Source of the DNA: a virus
DNA: 64,000 nt
IMG/VR virus record: IMGVR_UViG_3300014494_000005
Span: 124,001-188,000 of that record
Reading direction: 5' to 3' (one strand)
In this document: piece after piece, positions 14,772-24,324 of the stretch
Layout of the letters: each line of letters begins with the position of its first letter
Position numbering within the stretch: position 1 is the stretch's first letter
Position numbers and translations under genes: made by a program
The notes under the pieces: generated by a model
Databases searched by the model: none
Told to the model about the DNA's origin: nothing
The model's input: the letters and a program-made list of their open reading frames with translations, nothing else

Positions 14772-15830
14772 TTATAAATTACCACGATTATTTTTTATAT
14801 ACTCTGTAAATAATTGCTTTTCATTCATAATAACTGTATAAAATGGTTCAACATATTGAACAAATGTACTACCATACACTGATAAGAACTGGTCTTCATT
14901 CATCATTTTAAGTAAATTTGTGCTTCCTCGACCTTCTGGAGATAATGGTATTTCTAATTGTTTTAATTCTTCAATTGCTTGTTCATTAAGCATTGGTTCT
15001 CTTAAATTAACTAGTTGAAAATTTGTTTTTAATCTTTCAACACCTTCTGGACTTATTAATTTTTCTAATGCTTTTAATGGTTTCTTTTTATTGGCAATTC
15101 GTTCTTTATTTATTTCATCTGCTCTTCTACAAATTTCCCTAACACTAATATGTTTGAATTTCAATTCAGGAAAATGTTCTAATAATGTTTTTTCACCAAT
15201 ACCTTCAATACCTTTAATATTATCGGCATCATCACCACATATTATTTTTAAAACAAGTGCATTCGAATAATGATGATTAAAATGCATTAAATAATTAGAA
15301 CGAGTTACTGGTTGGTCAATGTTTGGAAATATTATTGTAATATTTAAATCCAATAATTGAGCGAAATCCCTGTCATTAGAATATAGGTGAATGGATTCGA
15401 GATTATTATGTTGTAAACAGTATGCAGCAATCAGGTCATCAGCCTCTACCTCAACTACTTCAATCTGTCTGAGAAACAATTCCTCGACATATGCTTGTAC
15501 TCTTTTTCTTTGTTTTAATATTGATTCTTCCTTCTCCCTTTCTCTACGAATTTCAACATCACTCATTTCAATTTTTTCATACCAATTTTTGCTTTTTCTA
15601 TTAGATTTATAGTTAGTATCTATTTGGTGGCGCATAATCCCACCCATTTCTCCGTCCCAGCATATAATGACCTTTGTTATCATATGGTTTTTAATTAATT
15701 TACGTGTTGTAGTTAAAAATTGATAAACTGCTCCAAAATGTCCAAAATTAGAAGTATATATATCTTTAGCTCCATGATATGAGCGTTGAAGTAAATATGA
15801 CCCATCAATTAATAATGTGCGTATTTTCAT
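14772..15830 (-). CDS. rnh: 5'-3' exonuclease/flap nuclease (T4 RNase H-like)
   Basis: 352 residues. FEN-type features in order: TLLIDGSYLLQRSYH near the N terminus (first metal Asp), VIICWDGEMGG, RHQIDTNYKSNRKS, then VEADDLIAAYC and YSNDRDFAQLL (acidic cluster), and KIICGDDADNIKGIEGIGEKT, the Asp-rich site followed by a helix-hairpin-helix. This family removes RNA primers and flaps during lagging-strand synthesis. The start overlaps the stop of the upstream GIY-YIG gene by four bases (ATGA). Confidence 0.9.
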   Translation of the reverse strand: MKIRTLLIDGSYLLQRSYHGAKDIYTSNFGHFGAVYQFLTTTRKLIKNHMITKVIICWDGEMGGIMRHQIDTNYKSNRKSKNWYEKIEMSDVEIRREREKEESILKQRKRVQAYVEELFLRQIEVVEVEADDLIAAYCLQHNNLESIHLYSNDRDFAQLLDLNITIIFPNIDQPVTRSNYLMHFNHHYSNALVLKIICGDDADNIKGIEGIGEKTLLEHFPELKFKHISVREICRRADEINKERIANKKKPLKALEKLISPEGVERLKTNFQLVNLREPMLNEQAIEELKQLEIPLSPEGRGSTNLLKMMNEDQFLSVYGSTFVQYVEPFYTVIMNEKQLFTEYIKNNRGNL

Positions 15831-16600
15831 ACTTCAATTAATTTCAAATTTTGACATATTTCACCCAACCAATTATTTTTACATGCAATTCTATATGCGC
15901 AAGTAAATTCTTTTTCAAAGTCTCTCATTTTTGTAAAATTTTTTGCAAATTCAATTATATTTTCTTTAGTCCAAAATAATGTTGGATATCTTTTTTTATA
16001 ATTCAACATTGGGTATATAATATCTCTCCATCCATTATCTCTTATTTTTAAATATAATGCGTTATTCTTTTTCATTAAATCTCCAACCGATTTATATTCA
16101 ATTATTATTGATTTAACATAATCTAAATCATCATATTTGTGCTTTTTACCTGTCCACCCAATAGAACCAGTTTTTGCTCGATTTAATATGTCCCAACCAT
16201 TATTTTTATATTTATTAAGATATTCTTCTTCTAATTTAATTGCTAGTTCTACTTCGACATAATCAGTTAATTGTTTATATATTGGAATATAACTCGTTTT
16301 ATTAATATAACTTGTTACAGTATCACCACTTTTATTCATTCTTTTTATTTGCCTTTGTTCCATGAAATATGTTAAACCTATATATACCGAATGACTTTCA
16401 ATAAATTCAACAGCATATATACATCTATAATGTGCATTATTTAGTGGTTTCATGTGTAAACAAATATCATTAATATATTTATATCTCTTTGCTGCATTAT
16501 ATGCACACGAATCAAACAATCTAAAATCACGTTTATTATTATATTTTAATGCTTCTTCTTTACATTTTTCTTTAGTCCAATATCCTCTAGGTTTTCTCAT
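15827..16600 (-). CDS. GIY-YIG homing endonuclease
   Basis: About 257 residues from the ATG at 16600 (MRKPRGYWTKEKC). An upstream in-frame ATG at 16642 lies inside the uvsX terminator hairpin and is unlikely to be used. The core CIYAVEFIESHSVYIGLTY...R is a GIY-YIG motif, with a later Glu (KLEEEYL). Flanking W-x-x-E...A-x-x-Y/F and NxxLxEIC repeats on both sides are probable DNA-binding elements. A related gene is at 25837-26604. It sits between uvsX and rnh, a typical place for phage homing nucleases. Confidence 0.75.
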   Translation of the reverse strand: MRKPRGYWTKEKCKEEALKYNNKRDFRLFDSCAYNAAKRYKYINDICLHMKPLNNAHYRCIYAVEFIESHSVYIGLTYFMEQRQIKRMNKSGDTVTSYINKTSYIPIYKQLTDYVEVELAIKLEEEYLNKYKNNGWDILNRAKTGSIGWTGKKHKYDDLDYVKSIIIEYKSVGDLMKKNNALYLKIRDNGWRDIIYPMLNYKKRYPTLFWTKENIIEFAKNFTKMRDFEKEFTCAYRIACKNNWLGEICQNLKLIEV

Positions 16601-16615
16601 AATAAAAAAAATAAA

Positions 16616-16648
16616 AAATCTTTGGTTAAATTTATTAACCAAAGATTT
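16616..16648 (-). terminator. Terminator after uvsX
   Basis: Perfect 14-bp stem AAATCTTTGGTTAA/TTAACCAAAGATTT with a five-base loop, followed on the minus strand by a long T-rich run. It begins six bases beyond the uvsX stop. Confidence 0.85.
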
Positions 16649-16653
16649 AAATA

Positions 16654-17757
16654 TTATTCAGCTTTTTCTATAATATCAAATACTACTTTTCCATCAGTAT
16701 TTTCAATACGTTCACCTGTGCCAATATCATCAACATTTAAATCATCATTACCAAATAAATTACGAAAATATAATATATTTTTCTTTTTATATTCTTCAAC
16801 ACCTTCAGGAGTTATAAATCCTTGTGGTACTGAAATTATTGACCCTTCCATCGAAATACCACCAAGCGGTCCATCTATTTGATTTTTTAATACATTAACT
16901 TTTACTGACACACCATATGATATTTCACGTTTTTTTGAAATAGCTGTAATTTTCTTAACACCTTTTGACACAATACCACCAAAATAATACTGCAATCGAG
17001 GCGTGTATTCCCATGTACGTCCACCTTTCATAGTAATTGAATTATTCATTGCATCACGACCAATTTTCTGAACAACAAATACTGTATTTGTATATTGTTT
17101 TGTTGCTTTCCTACTATTTGGAATAACATCATTAAATAAATACATAAATTCTTTTTCATACGCACCTGCATTCCAAAAATTGGAATCTGATTCATTTTTT
17201 TCTGCAGCATTAATTGTTTTATTGCAATTCAACGTACCAATTGAGTCAATTGCAAATGCTAAATCAAATGGTAAATTACCATCGCTTTGTTCACGTAATA
17301 AGAAACGAACACAATTCGCTAAATCTTCAATTGAAGCATAATTTCTATTTTTATCTAAAACTCTTCCAAAATGTTCTAACAGATATTCATTATCAATAAA
17401 AATATGTTCTTTATCCCAATCAAAACCCATTGTAGTTAATCGATATTTACTTAAGTTATTTTCTAAATCAATTATTATTGGAAGCAATCCCATTTTTTGT
17501 GCATTAACAATACCTAACGCTACTGCAGTGGATTTTCCGCTATTAGAAAATCCGCAACATGCTGATACGTAGCCCTTTGGGAAGCCCGGAATTCCAGTTA
17601 CCTCCTCCATAGCATCATCAATTTTTATCCATTGTAGTGGTTTATCTGGAATATCTTCAACTCCTACCTTCTTTTTAAAATTTTCAAGACTAAATGTTTT
17701 TTTTGCAGTCGGTTTTCTTACCTCATTTGAAGGTACTTCAATTTCATTTTTTTTCAT
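16654..17757 (-). CDS. uvsX: RecA-like recombinase UvsX
   Basis: 367 residues. Walker A GFSNSGKST at 69-77, then PIIIDLENN, a Walker B-like DLAFAIDSIGTL, and a KGGRTWEYTPRLQYYFGG segment in the DNA-binding loop region, all in the order seen in T4 UvsX. It promotes strand exchange in recombination-dependent replication, with gp32 and UvsY as usual partners. It lies directly downstream of the gp32-like gene, separated by a terminator, and ends at its own terminator. Confidence 0.9.
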   Translation of the reverse strand: MKKNEIEVPSNEVRKPTAKKTFSLENFKKKVGVEDIPDKPLQWIKIDDAMEEVTGIPGFPKGYVSACCGFSNSGKSTAVALGIVNAQKMGLLPIIIDLENNLSKYRLTTMGFDWDKEHIFIDNEYLLEHFGRVLDKNRNYASIEDLANCVRFLLREQSDGNLPFDLAFAIDSIGTLNCNKTINAAEKNESDSNFWNAGAYEKEFMYLFNDVIPNSRKATKQYTNTVFVVQKIGRDAMNNSITMKGGRTWEYTPRLQYYFGGIVSKGVKKITAISKKREISYGVSVKVNVLKNQIDGPLGGISMEGSIISVPQGFITPEGVEEYKKKNILYFRNLFGNDDLNVDDIGTGERIENTDGKVVFDIIEKAE

Positions 17758-17786
17758 AAATTTTTAATTTTTTTAAAATAGATTAA

Positions 17787-17813
17787 AAAAGGGGAAATAA
17801 AAATTCCCCTTTT
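17787..17813 (-). terminator. Terminator after the ssDNA-binding protein gene
   Basis: Stem AAAAGGGGAA/TTCCCCTTTT with a short loop, T run following on the minus strand, 18 bases beyond the stop of the gp32-like gene. Confidence 0.85.
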
Positions 17814-17830
17814 ATTTAATTAATTACTTT

Positions 17831-19051
17831 TTAAAAAGGAAGGTCGTCATAATCTGGACTACCTGATTGATTTTCTTCTGCAGTAATGACATTTTCTGCG
17901 GTTTCTGCAAGTATTTCCTTACCTAAATCAGTAGCATCATCTTCAAATGTACCGACTTTTGATTCAGTAATATTACTTATAGTAACTCTTGGATATTCAT
18001 CATCTAAATCTGAAGCATATTCAAAGTTTTCTTCATTTGCATCAAGATTACGAGTACGAGTATTAGCTGCTTCTTCCAAGTCAGGACGACCCGGAAATAC
18101 CCAATGTTTATTATTTGCATCAGTATCATCCCAATAAGGACTTGTACCGTTAGCCACTGCTTCAAGAAATTCATATGGTGGCATTCCGGGTGCTTGTTTT
18201 GGTTTAAATACATCTCTCCATGTTATATCATCTTCAAGCCATGCTCTCATAATCAATGGGTCATTATTTAATAATGATTTACCTTTTGCTGTGATTGCAG
18301 AAATTGCTTTATAAATATAACCATTGAATTCACTATCAGTCATAGTTAAACTTAAATCAGTACCATTATTCTGGTCGGAAAAATCTGCTTGATGATTTGA
18401 CATATAATCTTCCAGAATTGGAAGAAGTTTGTCAAGAGTACCCTGATTTTTGTAGTTGTGTTTAAATCTCCAAAATTTAACACCATCTTTTTCAGCACCT
18501 TTATCAATTCCACGAACAATATAAAATTTCTTGGCTTCCCATTTAATGGCTTCCTTATAAATTTCATCATTCTTAGCTTTGATTGCTTTTTGTGCATCAT
18601 TCATATTTTCCTTTTTAATTCCTTTTAAGGATTGGTCTTGTTTTGCAAGCCATTTTTTATGTCTTACACAAAGAGGACATGGCGCAGGTACAAGAATAGG
18701 ATTACCAGTTGCTTGGTCGATTAATGGCTTATTATCTGCTCCCAATTTAGGAACTTTAGGGTCATTATGAGCAGGACAGTAAATTACCGTTCCATGTTTC
18801 TTTTTTCCACCAGCAGCATTAGTAGTAACAACATGAAAAAATGCTTCTTCAATATGTTTTTTATTGGGTTTTGGGGGAAGAATTCTGAAGATTTCTTTTG
18901 CTTTACGTGGTACAAAGTACTTTGCTAAAAGGTCTTCACGTGATTTTCTTTTGTTTGTTTGAGATTGTTTTTTCTGATAATCAGAAAACATTTTTTTTAA
19001 ATCTGACAAATTACCACCTTGGGCATTTGTCGTTGAATTTTGATTTTCCAT
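17831..19051 (-). CDS. 32: ssDNA-binding protein (T4 gp32-like)
   Basis: 406 residues, longer than T4 gp32 (301). Cys92, His95, Cys125 and Cys128 (YCPAH...CPLC) form a zinc site like that of gp32. The N-terminal 50 residues are basic, as needed for cooperative binding. The core includes KFWRFKHNYKNQGTLDKLLPI. The C terminus is acidic and ends SPDYDDLPF, a tip very like the DDxPF end of bacterial SSB, which recruits partner proteins. It has its own host-type promoter at 19104-19135 and a strong terminator, as expected for a highly expressed monocistronic gene. Identity is supported by the zinc site, size class and position next to uvsX. Confidence 0.88.
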   Translation of the reverse strand: MENQNSTTNAQGGNLSDLKKMFSDYQKKQSQTNKRKSREDLLAKYFVPRKAKEIFRILPPKPNKKHIEEAFFHVVTTNAAGGKKKHGTVIYCPAHNDPKVPKLGADNKPLIDQATGNPILVPAPCPLCVRHKKWLAKQDQSLKGIKKENMNDAQKAIKAKNDEIYKEAIKWEAKKFYIVRGIDKGAEKDGVKFWRFKHNYKNQGTLDKLLPILEDYMSNHQADFSDQNNGTDLSLTMTDSEFNGYIYKAISAITAKGKSLLNNDPLIMRAWLEDDITWRDVFKPKQAPGMPPYEFLEAVANGTSPYWDDTDANNKHWVFPGRPDLEEAANTRTRNLDANEENFEYASDLDDEYPRVTISNITESKVGTFEDDATDLGKEILAETAENVITAEENQSGSPDYDDLPF

Positions 19052-19103
19052 TTCAATTTTAAATTACAGTAAAGTTATTTTTTCAATTATAAAAATTGCA
19101 ATA

Positions 19104-19135
19104 CAAATATATTTCACATTTTACATAAATACAAG
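19104..19135 (-). promoter_or_regulatory. Host-type promoter of the gp32-like gene
   Basis: CTTG, 20 bases, TATATTTG on the minus strand, about 50 bases upstream of the start codon. Confidence 0.75.
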
Positions 19136-19162
19136 GATTTTTAAAAATAAACCTTTTATATT

Positions 19163-20578
19163 TTATACATTAGTTAAATTATTAGAAACTATTGTAAAAG
19201 AAAGTGTTTGTTTATTTTCATAATAATTACCATTTTTTAATCTTATTTGTAAATGATAATCTTGAGGTATTAACCATGATGTATCAAGATTAAATTCATA
19301 ACCAGTATTTGTTCTATTTACCGATGTAAATGGTATTACATCAATTTCATATTTATTAGCTATTGTAGTAAATAATCTATATTCAATATCTAAAGGTAAG
19401 AAATTATTTTGATTTGGATATAATTCTTTTATTGTTAATTTTATTTTTTTTACTACACCTGAAATAATATTTTCTCTTTCACCAATTCCCCAAAAATAAA
19501 AGAAATAATTATCAAATTGAATTTGATTTGATTGGTCAAATGTATAATATTTATCAGGAGATATTAAATAAAATTCTCCAACATGTTCACTTTGTCTACT
19601 GTTTATTGTAACAGTCCACACATCTTTAAATAATACAGCATCTGGATAATTTTGTGAATCAACAAAATATGTTATTTTATAAATACCTTTACCCACATTA
19701 ACAATTGATGTTCCACTTAATATATCAATTAAATTATCTTCATTATCATATATATTGACTTTATTTACTATAATATCTTGTGAAAATGCACCAATATTTA
19801 TATATAAGTACAAATCATTACTTTTATCTAAATAAAAATAATTTCTATCATCAGTAATGGTATCATCAATAATAGTTTCAACATATGGTTCATACCAAGT
19901 ATTAGTATTTTTTGCATGAAAAGCAACCGCTTCTCTATATGCTGTTTCTTGTGATTCAAGATTATTTGGAAATTTAAGACCAAGACCATATGAAGAACCA
20001 GTAAATGCAGATGTTCCAGTATAACCAGTACCAAATAATCTTTGATTTATATAATTAGTAATATCAATATCAAGACTTTCATTTCCTTTTTCAAATCTTT
20101 CAGTAGCTATTGTTTGAGTTACACCACTAATATATGCACCAGAATTTATCCATAAAGTATTTGTTCTTGCTGAATACCAATTTGATGCTTCAATAATTGG
20201 TACAGCAATTACTGTATCATCATATATAAAATCATAACCACTACCTTCATCCCAATCTTGATTAATATTAAACAAATTTAAATCAAAACTACTTGCTCTA
20301 TTAATTGCTTGTGTATATGATTTTTGTCCAAGATATTGCGAAGCATAACTAATTGTATTAGTCATATGTAATATGTGTTTCACAATTCTATTTGGATTAA
20401 TAAGACCATCAGTAATTCTATTATGTAATTCAGTTAAGTCAATATCAAAAATAAATCGACTAACCTGTTTATTAGATGTACCATATGATACTTCTGTAAC
20501 AGGATTCTGCGAGTTATTGGTCTTATTATTAGTAATAAGAGTTGTGTTCTTTTTAAAATAACTTCTAAATATCGACAT
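19163..20578 (-). CDS. Probable virion structural protein, unknown role
   Basis: 471 residues, no family recognised. Composition (Asn, Tyr, Thr, Ile rich, few Lys clusters, no membrane segment) and predicted beta content resemble phage neck, tail or appendage proteins. Residues about 60-180 contain ASNWYSARTNTLWINSGAYI and IDITNYINQRLFG; the latter resembles the VxxYVNxxL pattern often found in structural proteins with lectin-like or jelly-roll folds, so a carbohydrate-binding domain is possible. It stands apart from the tail genes, next to the gp32-like gene, with a homing nuclease divergent from its start. Confidence 0.55.
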   Translation of the reverse strand: MSIFRSYFKKNTTLITNNKTNNSQNPVTEVSYGTSNKQVSRFIFDIDLTELHNRITDGLINPNRIVKHILHMTNTISYASQYLGQKSYTQAINRASSFDLNLFNINQDWDEGSGYDFIYDDTVIAVPIIEASNWYSARTNTLWINSGAYISGVTQTIATERFEKGNESLDIDITNYINQRLFGTGYTGTSAFTGSSYGLGLKFPNNLESQETAYREAVAFHAKNTNTWYEPYVETIIDDTITDDRNYFYLDKSNDLYLYINIGAFSQDIIVNKVNIYDNEDNLIDILSGTSIVNVGKGIYKITYFVDSQNYPDAVLFKDVWTVTINSRQSEHVGEFYLISPDKYYTFDQSNQIQFDNYFFYFWGIGERENIISGVVKKIKLTIKELYPNQNNFLPLDIEYRLFTTIANKYEIDVIPFTSVNRTNTGYEFNLDTSWLIPQDYHLQIRLKNGNYYENKQTLSFTIVSNNLTNV

Positions 20579-20603
20579 CTTTTTAATTTATTATTGTATT
20601 TAT

Positions 20604-20613
20604 TATAAATACT
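20604..20613 (+). promoter_or_regulatory. T4-type late promoter-like TATAAATACT
   Basis: TATAAATACT ends five bases before the ATG of the homing nuclease at 20619. It matches the extended T4 late consensus. Because the genome is so AT-rich, the motif alone is modest evidence. Confidence 0.4.
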
Positions 20614-20618
20614 AAAAC

Positions 20619-21722
20619 ATGAAATATAATACAGAAACATTTATTGAAAAAGCTAAAGAAATTCATGGCGATAAATATGACTATTCTTTATCGGAATATA
20701 AAAAAAATCATTTAAATGTATCAATTATTTGTAAAAAGCATGGAGTTTTTAAACAGATACCTGCTAATCATACAAGAAAAACTAATCCACATGGTTGCCC
20801 TAATTGTGCGAGTAATAAAAAATTAACAACCAAAACATTTATTGAAAAAGCTAAAGAAATTCATGGCGATAAATATGACTATTCTTTAGTTAAATATATT
20901 GGCGCACATGATATTATAAAAATTATTTGTCTTAAACATGGAATTTTTGAACAAAAAGCATTTGCCCATTTGCAAAATTATGGGTGTCAAATTTGTGGAA
21001 ATAATAAAAAATTAACAAAAGAAATATTCATTAAAAAAGCTAAAGAAATTCATGGCGATAAATATGACTATTCTTTATCGGAATATAAAAATAGTCACAC
21101 TAAAATAAAAATAATATGTCCCAAACATGGAATTTTTGAACAAAAGCCAAATAATCATTTATCAAAACAAGATTGTTATAAATGTGGAGAAATTATTAGA
21201 AGCAATAATAAAATTTTAAAAGCTAAAAATAGTTTTATTGAAAAAGCTAAGAAAACGCATGGTGATAAATATGACTATTCTTTAGTTAAATATATAAACT
21301 GTAGGTCTAAAATAAAAATTATTTGTCTTAAACATGGAATTTTTAAACAATCACCGCATTCACATATAAATAATCATGGATGTCCTGATTGTTATATTTC
21401 AAAGGGTGAATTTAAAATTAAAGAAATTTTAAATAATAAAAATATTAATTTTATATTTCAAAAATCATTTGATAATTGTAAAAATGAAAATAATAAAAAA
21501 TTAAAATTTGATTTTTATTTACCAAAACAAAATATTTTAATTGAATATGATGGAAAACAACATTATGAACCTATTGAATATTTTGGTGGCTTGAGTTCTT
21601 TTAAAATTACAAATGAATATGATAATATTAAAAATAATTATGCTAAAAATAATAATATTAAATTAATAAGAATACCATATTATAAATATAAAATTATTAA
21701 TAAAATATTAAATTTTTTATGA
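20619..21722 (+). CDS. Homing-type endonuclease, four treble-clef repeats + PD-(D/E)XK domain
   Basis: 367 residues. Four repeats (about 1-60, 68-125, 131-188, 200-258) follow F(I/K)KA.E.HGDKYDYSL..Y....IKI.C.KHG.F.Q....H....C..C. All four encode the near-identical HGDKYDYSL, so the repeats are recently amplified. The C-terminal 100 residues carry KFDFYLPKQNILIEYDGKQH and LIRIPYYK, the same nuclease core as at 4507-5235. It is encoded on the plus strand amid minus-strand genes, as expected for a recently inserted mobile gene. Confidence 0.75.
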   Translation: MKYNTETFIEKAKEIHGDKYDYSLSEYKKNHLNVSIICKKHGVFKQIPANHTRKTNPHGCPNCASNKKLTTKTFIEKAKEIHGDKYDYSLVKYIGAHDIIKIICLKHGIFEQKAFAHLQNYGCQICGNNKKLTKEIFIKKAKEIHGDKYDYSLSEYKNSHTKIKIICPKHGIFEQKPNNHLSKQDCYKCGEIIRSNNKILKAKNSFIEKAKKTHGDKYDYSLVKYINCRSKIKIICLKHGIFKQSPHSHINNHGCPDCYISKGEFKIKEILNNKNINFIFQKSFDNCKNENNKKLKFDFYLPKQNILIEYDGKQHYEPIEYFGGLSSFKITNEYDNIKNNYAKNNNIKLIRIPYYKYKIINKILNFL

Positions 21723-21729
21723 AAACAAT

Positions 21730-21753
21730 AAAGACTACTATTAAGTAGTCTTT
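21730..21753. terminator. Bidirectional terminator
   Basis: Perfect 10-bp stem AAAGACTACT/AGTAGTCTTT with loop ATTA and a T-rich run on both sides. It lies between the convergent 3' ends of the nuclease gene and the lipoprotein gene. Confidence 0.85.
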
Positions 21754-21759
21754 ATTTTT

Positions 21760-21981
21760 TTATTCAAAAACAATTATTTCTTGTTTCCTGTGCTGCTTTT
21801 TATGTTTTGAAACATCCTTATGAATTTTATTTACGGTTTTAGAATAATTTTTACGTGCTGTATATTGTGATGTATTTTTTTTTGAATGACATCCAATTAA
21901 TAAAAATACAAATAATATAATTAATATAATATTAAGTATTTTTATATTTATTCCAAAGTTCAAAAAATTCTTCTTTTTCAT
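21760..21981 (-). CDS. Small lipoprotein
   Basis: 73 residues. A hydrophobic stretch IILIILFVFLLIGC ends in the lipobox L-I-G-C, so after signal peptidase II cleavage a lysine/histidine-rich tail of about 40 residues (HSKKNTSQYT...HKKQHRKQ) would be anchored to a membrane. The annotated start overlaps the 3' end of the upstream gene by 50 bases; no closer ATG exists. Phage lipoproteins of this size can act in superinfection exclusion or lysis, but nothing in the sequence decides between them. Confidence 0.6.
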   Translation of the reverse strand: MKKKNFLNFGINIKILNIILIILFVFLLIGCHSKKNTSQYTARKNYSKTVNKIHKDVSKHKKQHRKQEIIVFE

Positions 21982-24313
21982 TATCTTTTAAAGAATTAAA
22001 ATCTTTTTTTTGATATTCTTGATATTTTTTCAAACTATCGGCATTTTCTGCTTCAACATTTGAATTTGAACCGACCACTGATTTTGCACTACTTGCACCA
22101 ATAATATTTTCTTCTACTTTAATACCACGTTTAGCTAATATTTCTCTTGCTTCTTCTTTTGTCATTCCACCCATAACATTAGCCATAGCACCCGGCATTT
22201 TTATTGTCTTTTTTGCAATTTGAATTTGATGCCACGTTGCTGGGTCTTTTTGCTTTAATTCACTTTCACTATCTTCTTTAATTGTAAGGGCTTTAGGAGT
22301 TTCATCATCTCCAATATTATCTCCAACATTTTTTGGTTCATATCCAAGCAAAACATCAGTCATTTCTTTATCATCTGGTTCATTATTAAATTTTTTTGCA
22401 AATTCAACTGGTGAACCCATGTCCATATCTGGATTTGTTAAACCATTTTCTTCATTTCCTTCTTCAGCATCTTTTGCTGCTTCAGCTTGTGCAGAATCTT
22501 GTGGAGTATCTTTAACAGTATAATATTCAGGATTTTCAGTAAGATGGTCTAATACAATTTCAATTGCAACTAATGGGTCATCAGTATGTTCTTTTTCAAC
22601 TTCCAAACCCTTTGTTACTTGGTCTGGGTCAAATTCAAGTAGAGATTTACCATCACCCTTACCACCTTGAATAATTTCACCTTGTTCTTCTTTTTCTTTT
22701 GCAAGTTGTTCAATATTTGGTTCTTCATTATCAAATGACTGATGTGACATTTGTTCATCATCTTCATTTAACTTCGATAAATCATATTGTAAACCAATAT
22801 AACCAATACTTGAATTCCATGACATAATATAACCATCTTTTTCATAAGTTTGGTCACCAGTGCCATGTCCTAATTCTTGACTACCTTGATGTTCTCCGGG
22901 ATAATGCCATTGTTTTAAATATTCTAATGCAGCATCTTTACCTTTTGTACTAAGTATTTCCAAAGGTTGATATGCTTCATCACCTTGTAAAAAAACAATA
23001 TCTTCATATTTATCTTGGTCAGTACTTTCACTAACACCAGTTTTAATTTTTAATTTTTTTATTTTATGTTTTTTTTTCGGTTTTGGATATTTTGTTATTG
23101 TTTTAATTTCTTTTGGAATACCCATTTCTTCTGGATAATCTGTTTCATTTAATTTTGCTAAACTCGCATTATATATTTCCAATGCCACGTTTTTAACCAT
23201 TGCAATATAATCTTCTTTTGATGTTTGAAATTTTTTAGCACCTAATTGCATATCAATATATGTTTCAGCATTATTAATTATTATTTTTTTCTTTTCTGGA
23301 CTTAATTGTTGTTCATAAGTTCTTGAAAGTAAATTTGTTGCATCTAAATTTTCTAAAAATGGTTCAGCCATACTTGGATAAACTCTTTTCTTTCCAGCAG
23401 CCATATGACTTTCAGGGTCTGGTTTTTCTAAAGCAGGTGGATTTATTTTATCAATTTCTGCCAATATTTGATTTACTGTTGGTGCAGAAACACCTTTTGC
23501 AATCAAATTATCATATGCTTGCATAATTATTTTTTCCTTTTCTGGAGAAATTGGTTCATCGGGTTCTGATGGTTTAATATTATCTGGATTAACAATATCT
23601 GGTTCATCATCAGTAGAAATATCTGTATCACTATAATCTGGTGGCAAATCCAAAACATCTCCTTCAGGTTGTTCTTCTTCAGGATTATATTCCTGTATTT
23701 CACTTACATATTTTTCCAATTCAGGTGAATTAACTCTTACTTCAGGATTTGTTGGTTTTTCATCTGCATATGCTTTAAGTATTTGCATTCCTTCTCTATT
23801 TTTAGCACCAAATGGATAAGAATCAATTTTTTTTATAGCTTCTTCATAAAGTTCATCAACTTCAGGTTGTTCAGATTCAACATCAACAAATTCACTAACA
23901 ATATCAACTAATTCTTGACCATGTTGAGCATTAAATTGTTTCAATGCATTTACATCCATTTCAATAGTTTGACCACCACCTTTTGTATTAAATGTGAAAC
24001 CATCTAATTGTGCTGAATCAACATTAAATACCCCATCTTGTTCACTTTGACTTGAAGTAACTTTGAATTTGAAATTTACATTATTACCACCTTTATCAGT
24101 GCCAATTATTTCAACAAAACTTTCATCACCACTAACTTGATTATTTGTATGTTGAATATTTAATTGATTGTTTTTTAATTCTTGAAATGCATTTTCAAGA
24201 ACTGAATTTGAATTATTGTTTTGTACAATTTCTTCATTCAATTGTATTTTATTAACCCTTTGGTACATTTCAAGAAATCTTTCTTTACTACCAACTTGCG
24301 TAAGTATTTTCAT
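21932..24313 (-). CDS. Acidic internal or prohead-associated protein candidate
   Basis: 793 residues, very acidic and largely low in complexity, no enzyme motif seen. The N terminus MKILTQVGSKERFLEMYQRV continues NKIQLNE and is shared with the next gene upstream (24325-24777). It resembles a short helical capsid-targeting sequence ending in LNE, the (L/I)xE pattern cut by T4-type prohead proteases. A folded part may exist near residues 440-510 (LEILSTKGKDAALEYLKQWH). I infer a protein packaged in or scaffolding the capsid; alternatives include a tail or unknown acidic protein. No head genes are visible nearby. Confidence 0.5.
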   Translation of the reverse strand: MKILTQVGSKERFLEMYQRVNKIQLNEEIVQNNNSNSVLENAFQELKNNQLNIQHTNNQVSGDESFVEIIGTDKGGNNVNFKFKVTSSQSEQDGVFNVDSAQLDGFTFNTKGGGQTIEMDVNALKQFNAQHGQELVDIVSEFVDVESEQPEVDELYEEAIKKIDSYPFGAKNREGMQILKAYADEKPTNPEVRVNSPELEKYVSEIQEYNPEEEQPEGDVLDLPPDYSDTDISTDDEPDIVNPDNIKPSEPDEPISPEKEKIIMQAYDNLIAKGVSAPTVNQILAEIDKINPPALEKPDPESHMAAGKKRVYPSMAEPFLENLDATNLLSRTYEQQLSPEKKKIIINNAETYIDMQLGAKKFQTSKEDYIAMVKNVALEIYNASLAKLNETDYPEEMGIPKEIKTITKYPKPKKKHKIKKLKIKTGVSESTDQDKYEDIVFLQGDEAYQPLEILSTKGKDAALEYLKQWHYPGEHQGSQELGHGTGDQTYEKDGYIMSWNSSIGYIGLQYDLSKLNEDDEQMSHQSFDNEEPNIEQLAKEKEEQGEIIQGGKGDGKSLLEFDPDQVTKGLEVEKEHTDDPLVAIEIVLDHLTENPEYYTVKDTPQDSAQAEAAKDAEEGNEENGLTNPDMDMGSPVEFAKKFNNEPDDKEMTDVLLGYEPKNVGDNIGDDETPKALTIKEDSESELKQKDPATWHQIQIAKKTIKMPGAMANVMGGMTKEEAREILAKRGIKVEENIIGASSAKSVVGSNSNVEAENADSLKKYQEYQKKDFNSLKDNEKEEFFELWNKYKNT

Positions 24314-24324
24314 ATTAAATATTT

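Noticed and set aside
16600-16642. Upstream start for the GIY-YIG gene
   Set aside because: It lies within the uvsX terminator hairpin; the ATG at 16600 follows it directly.
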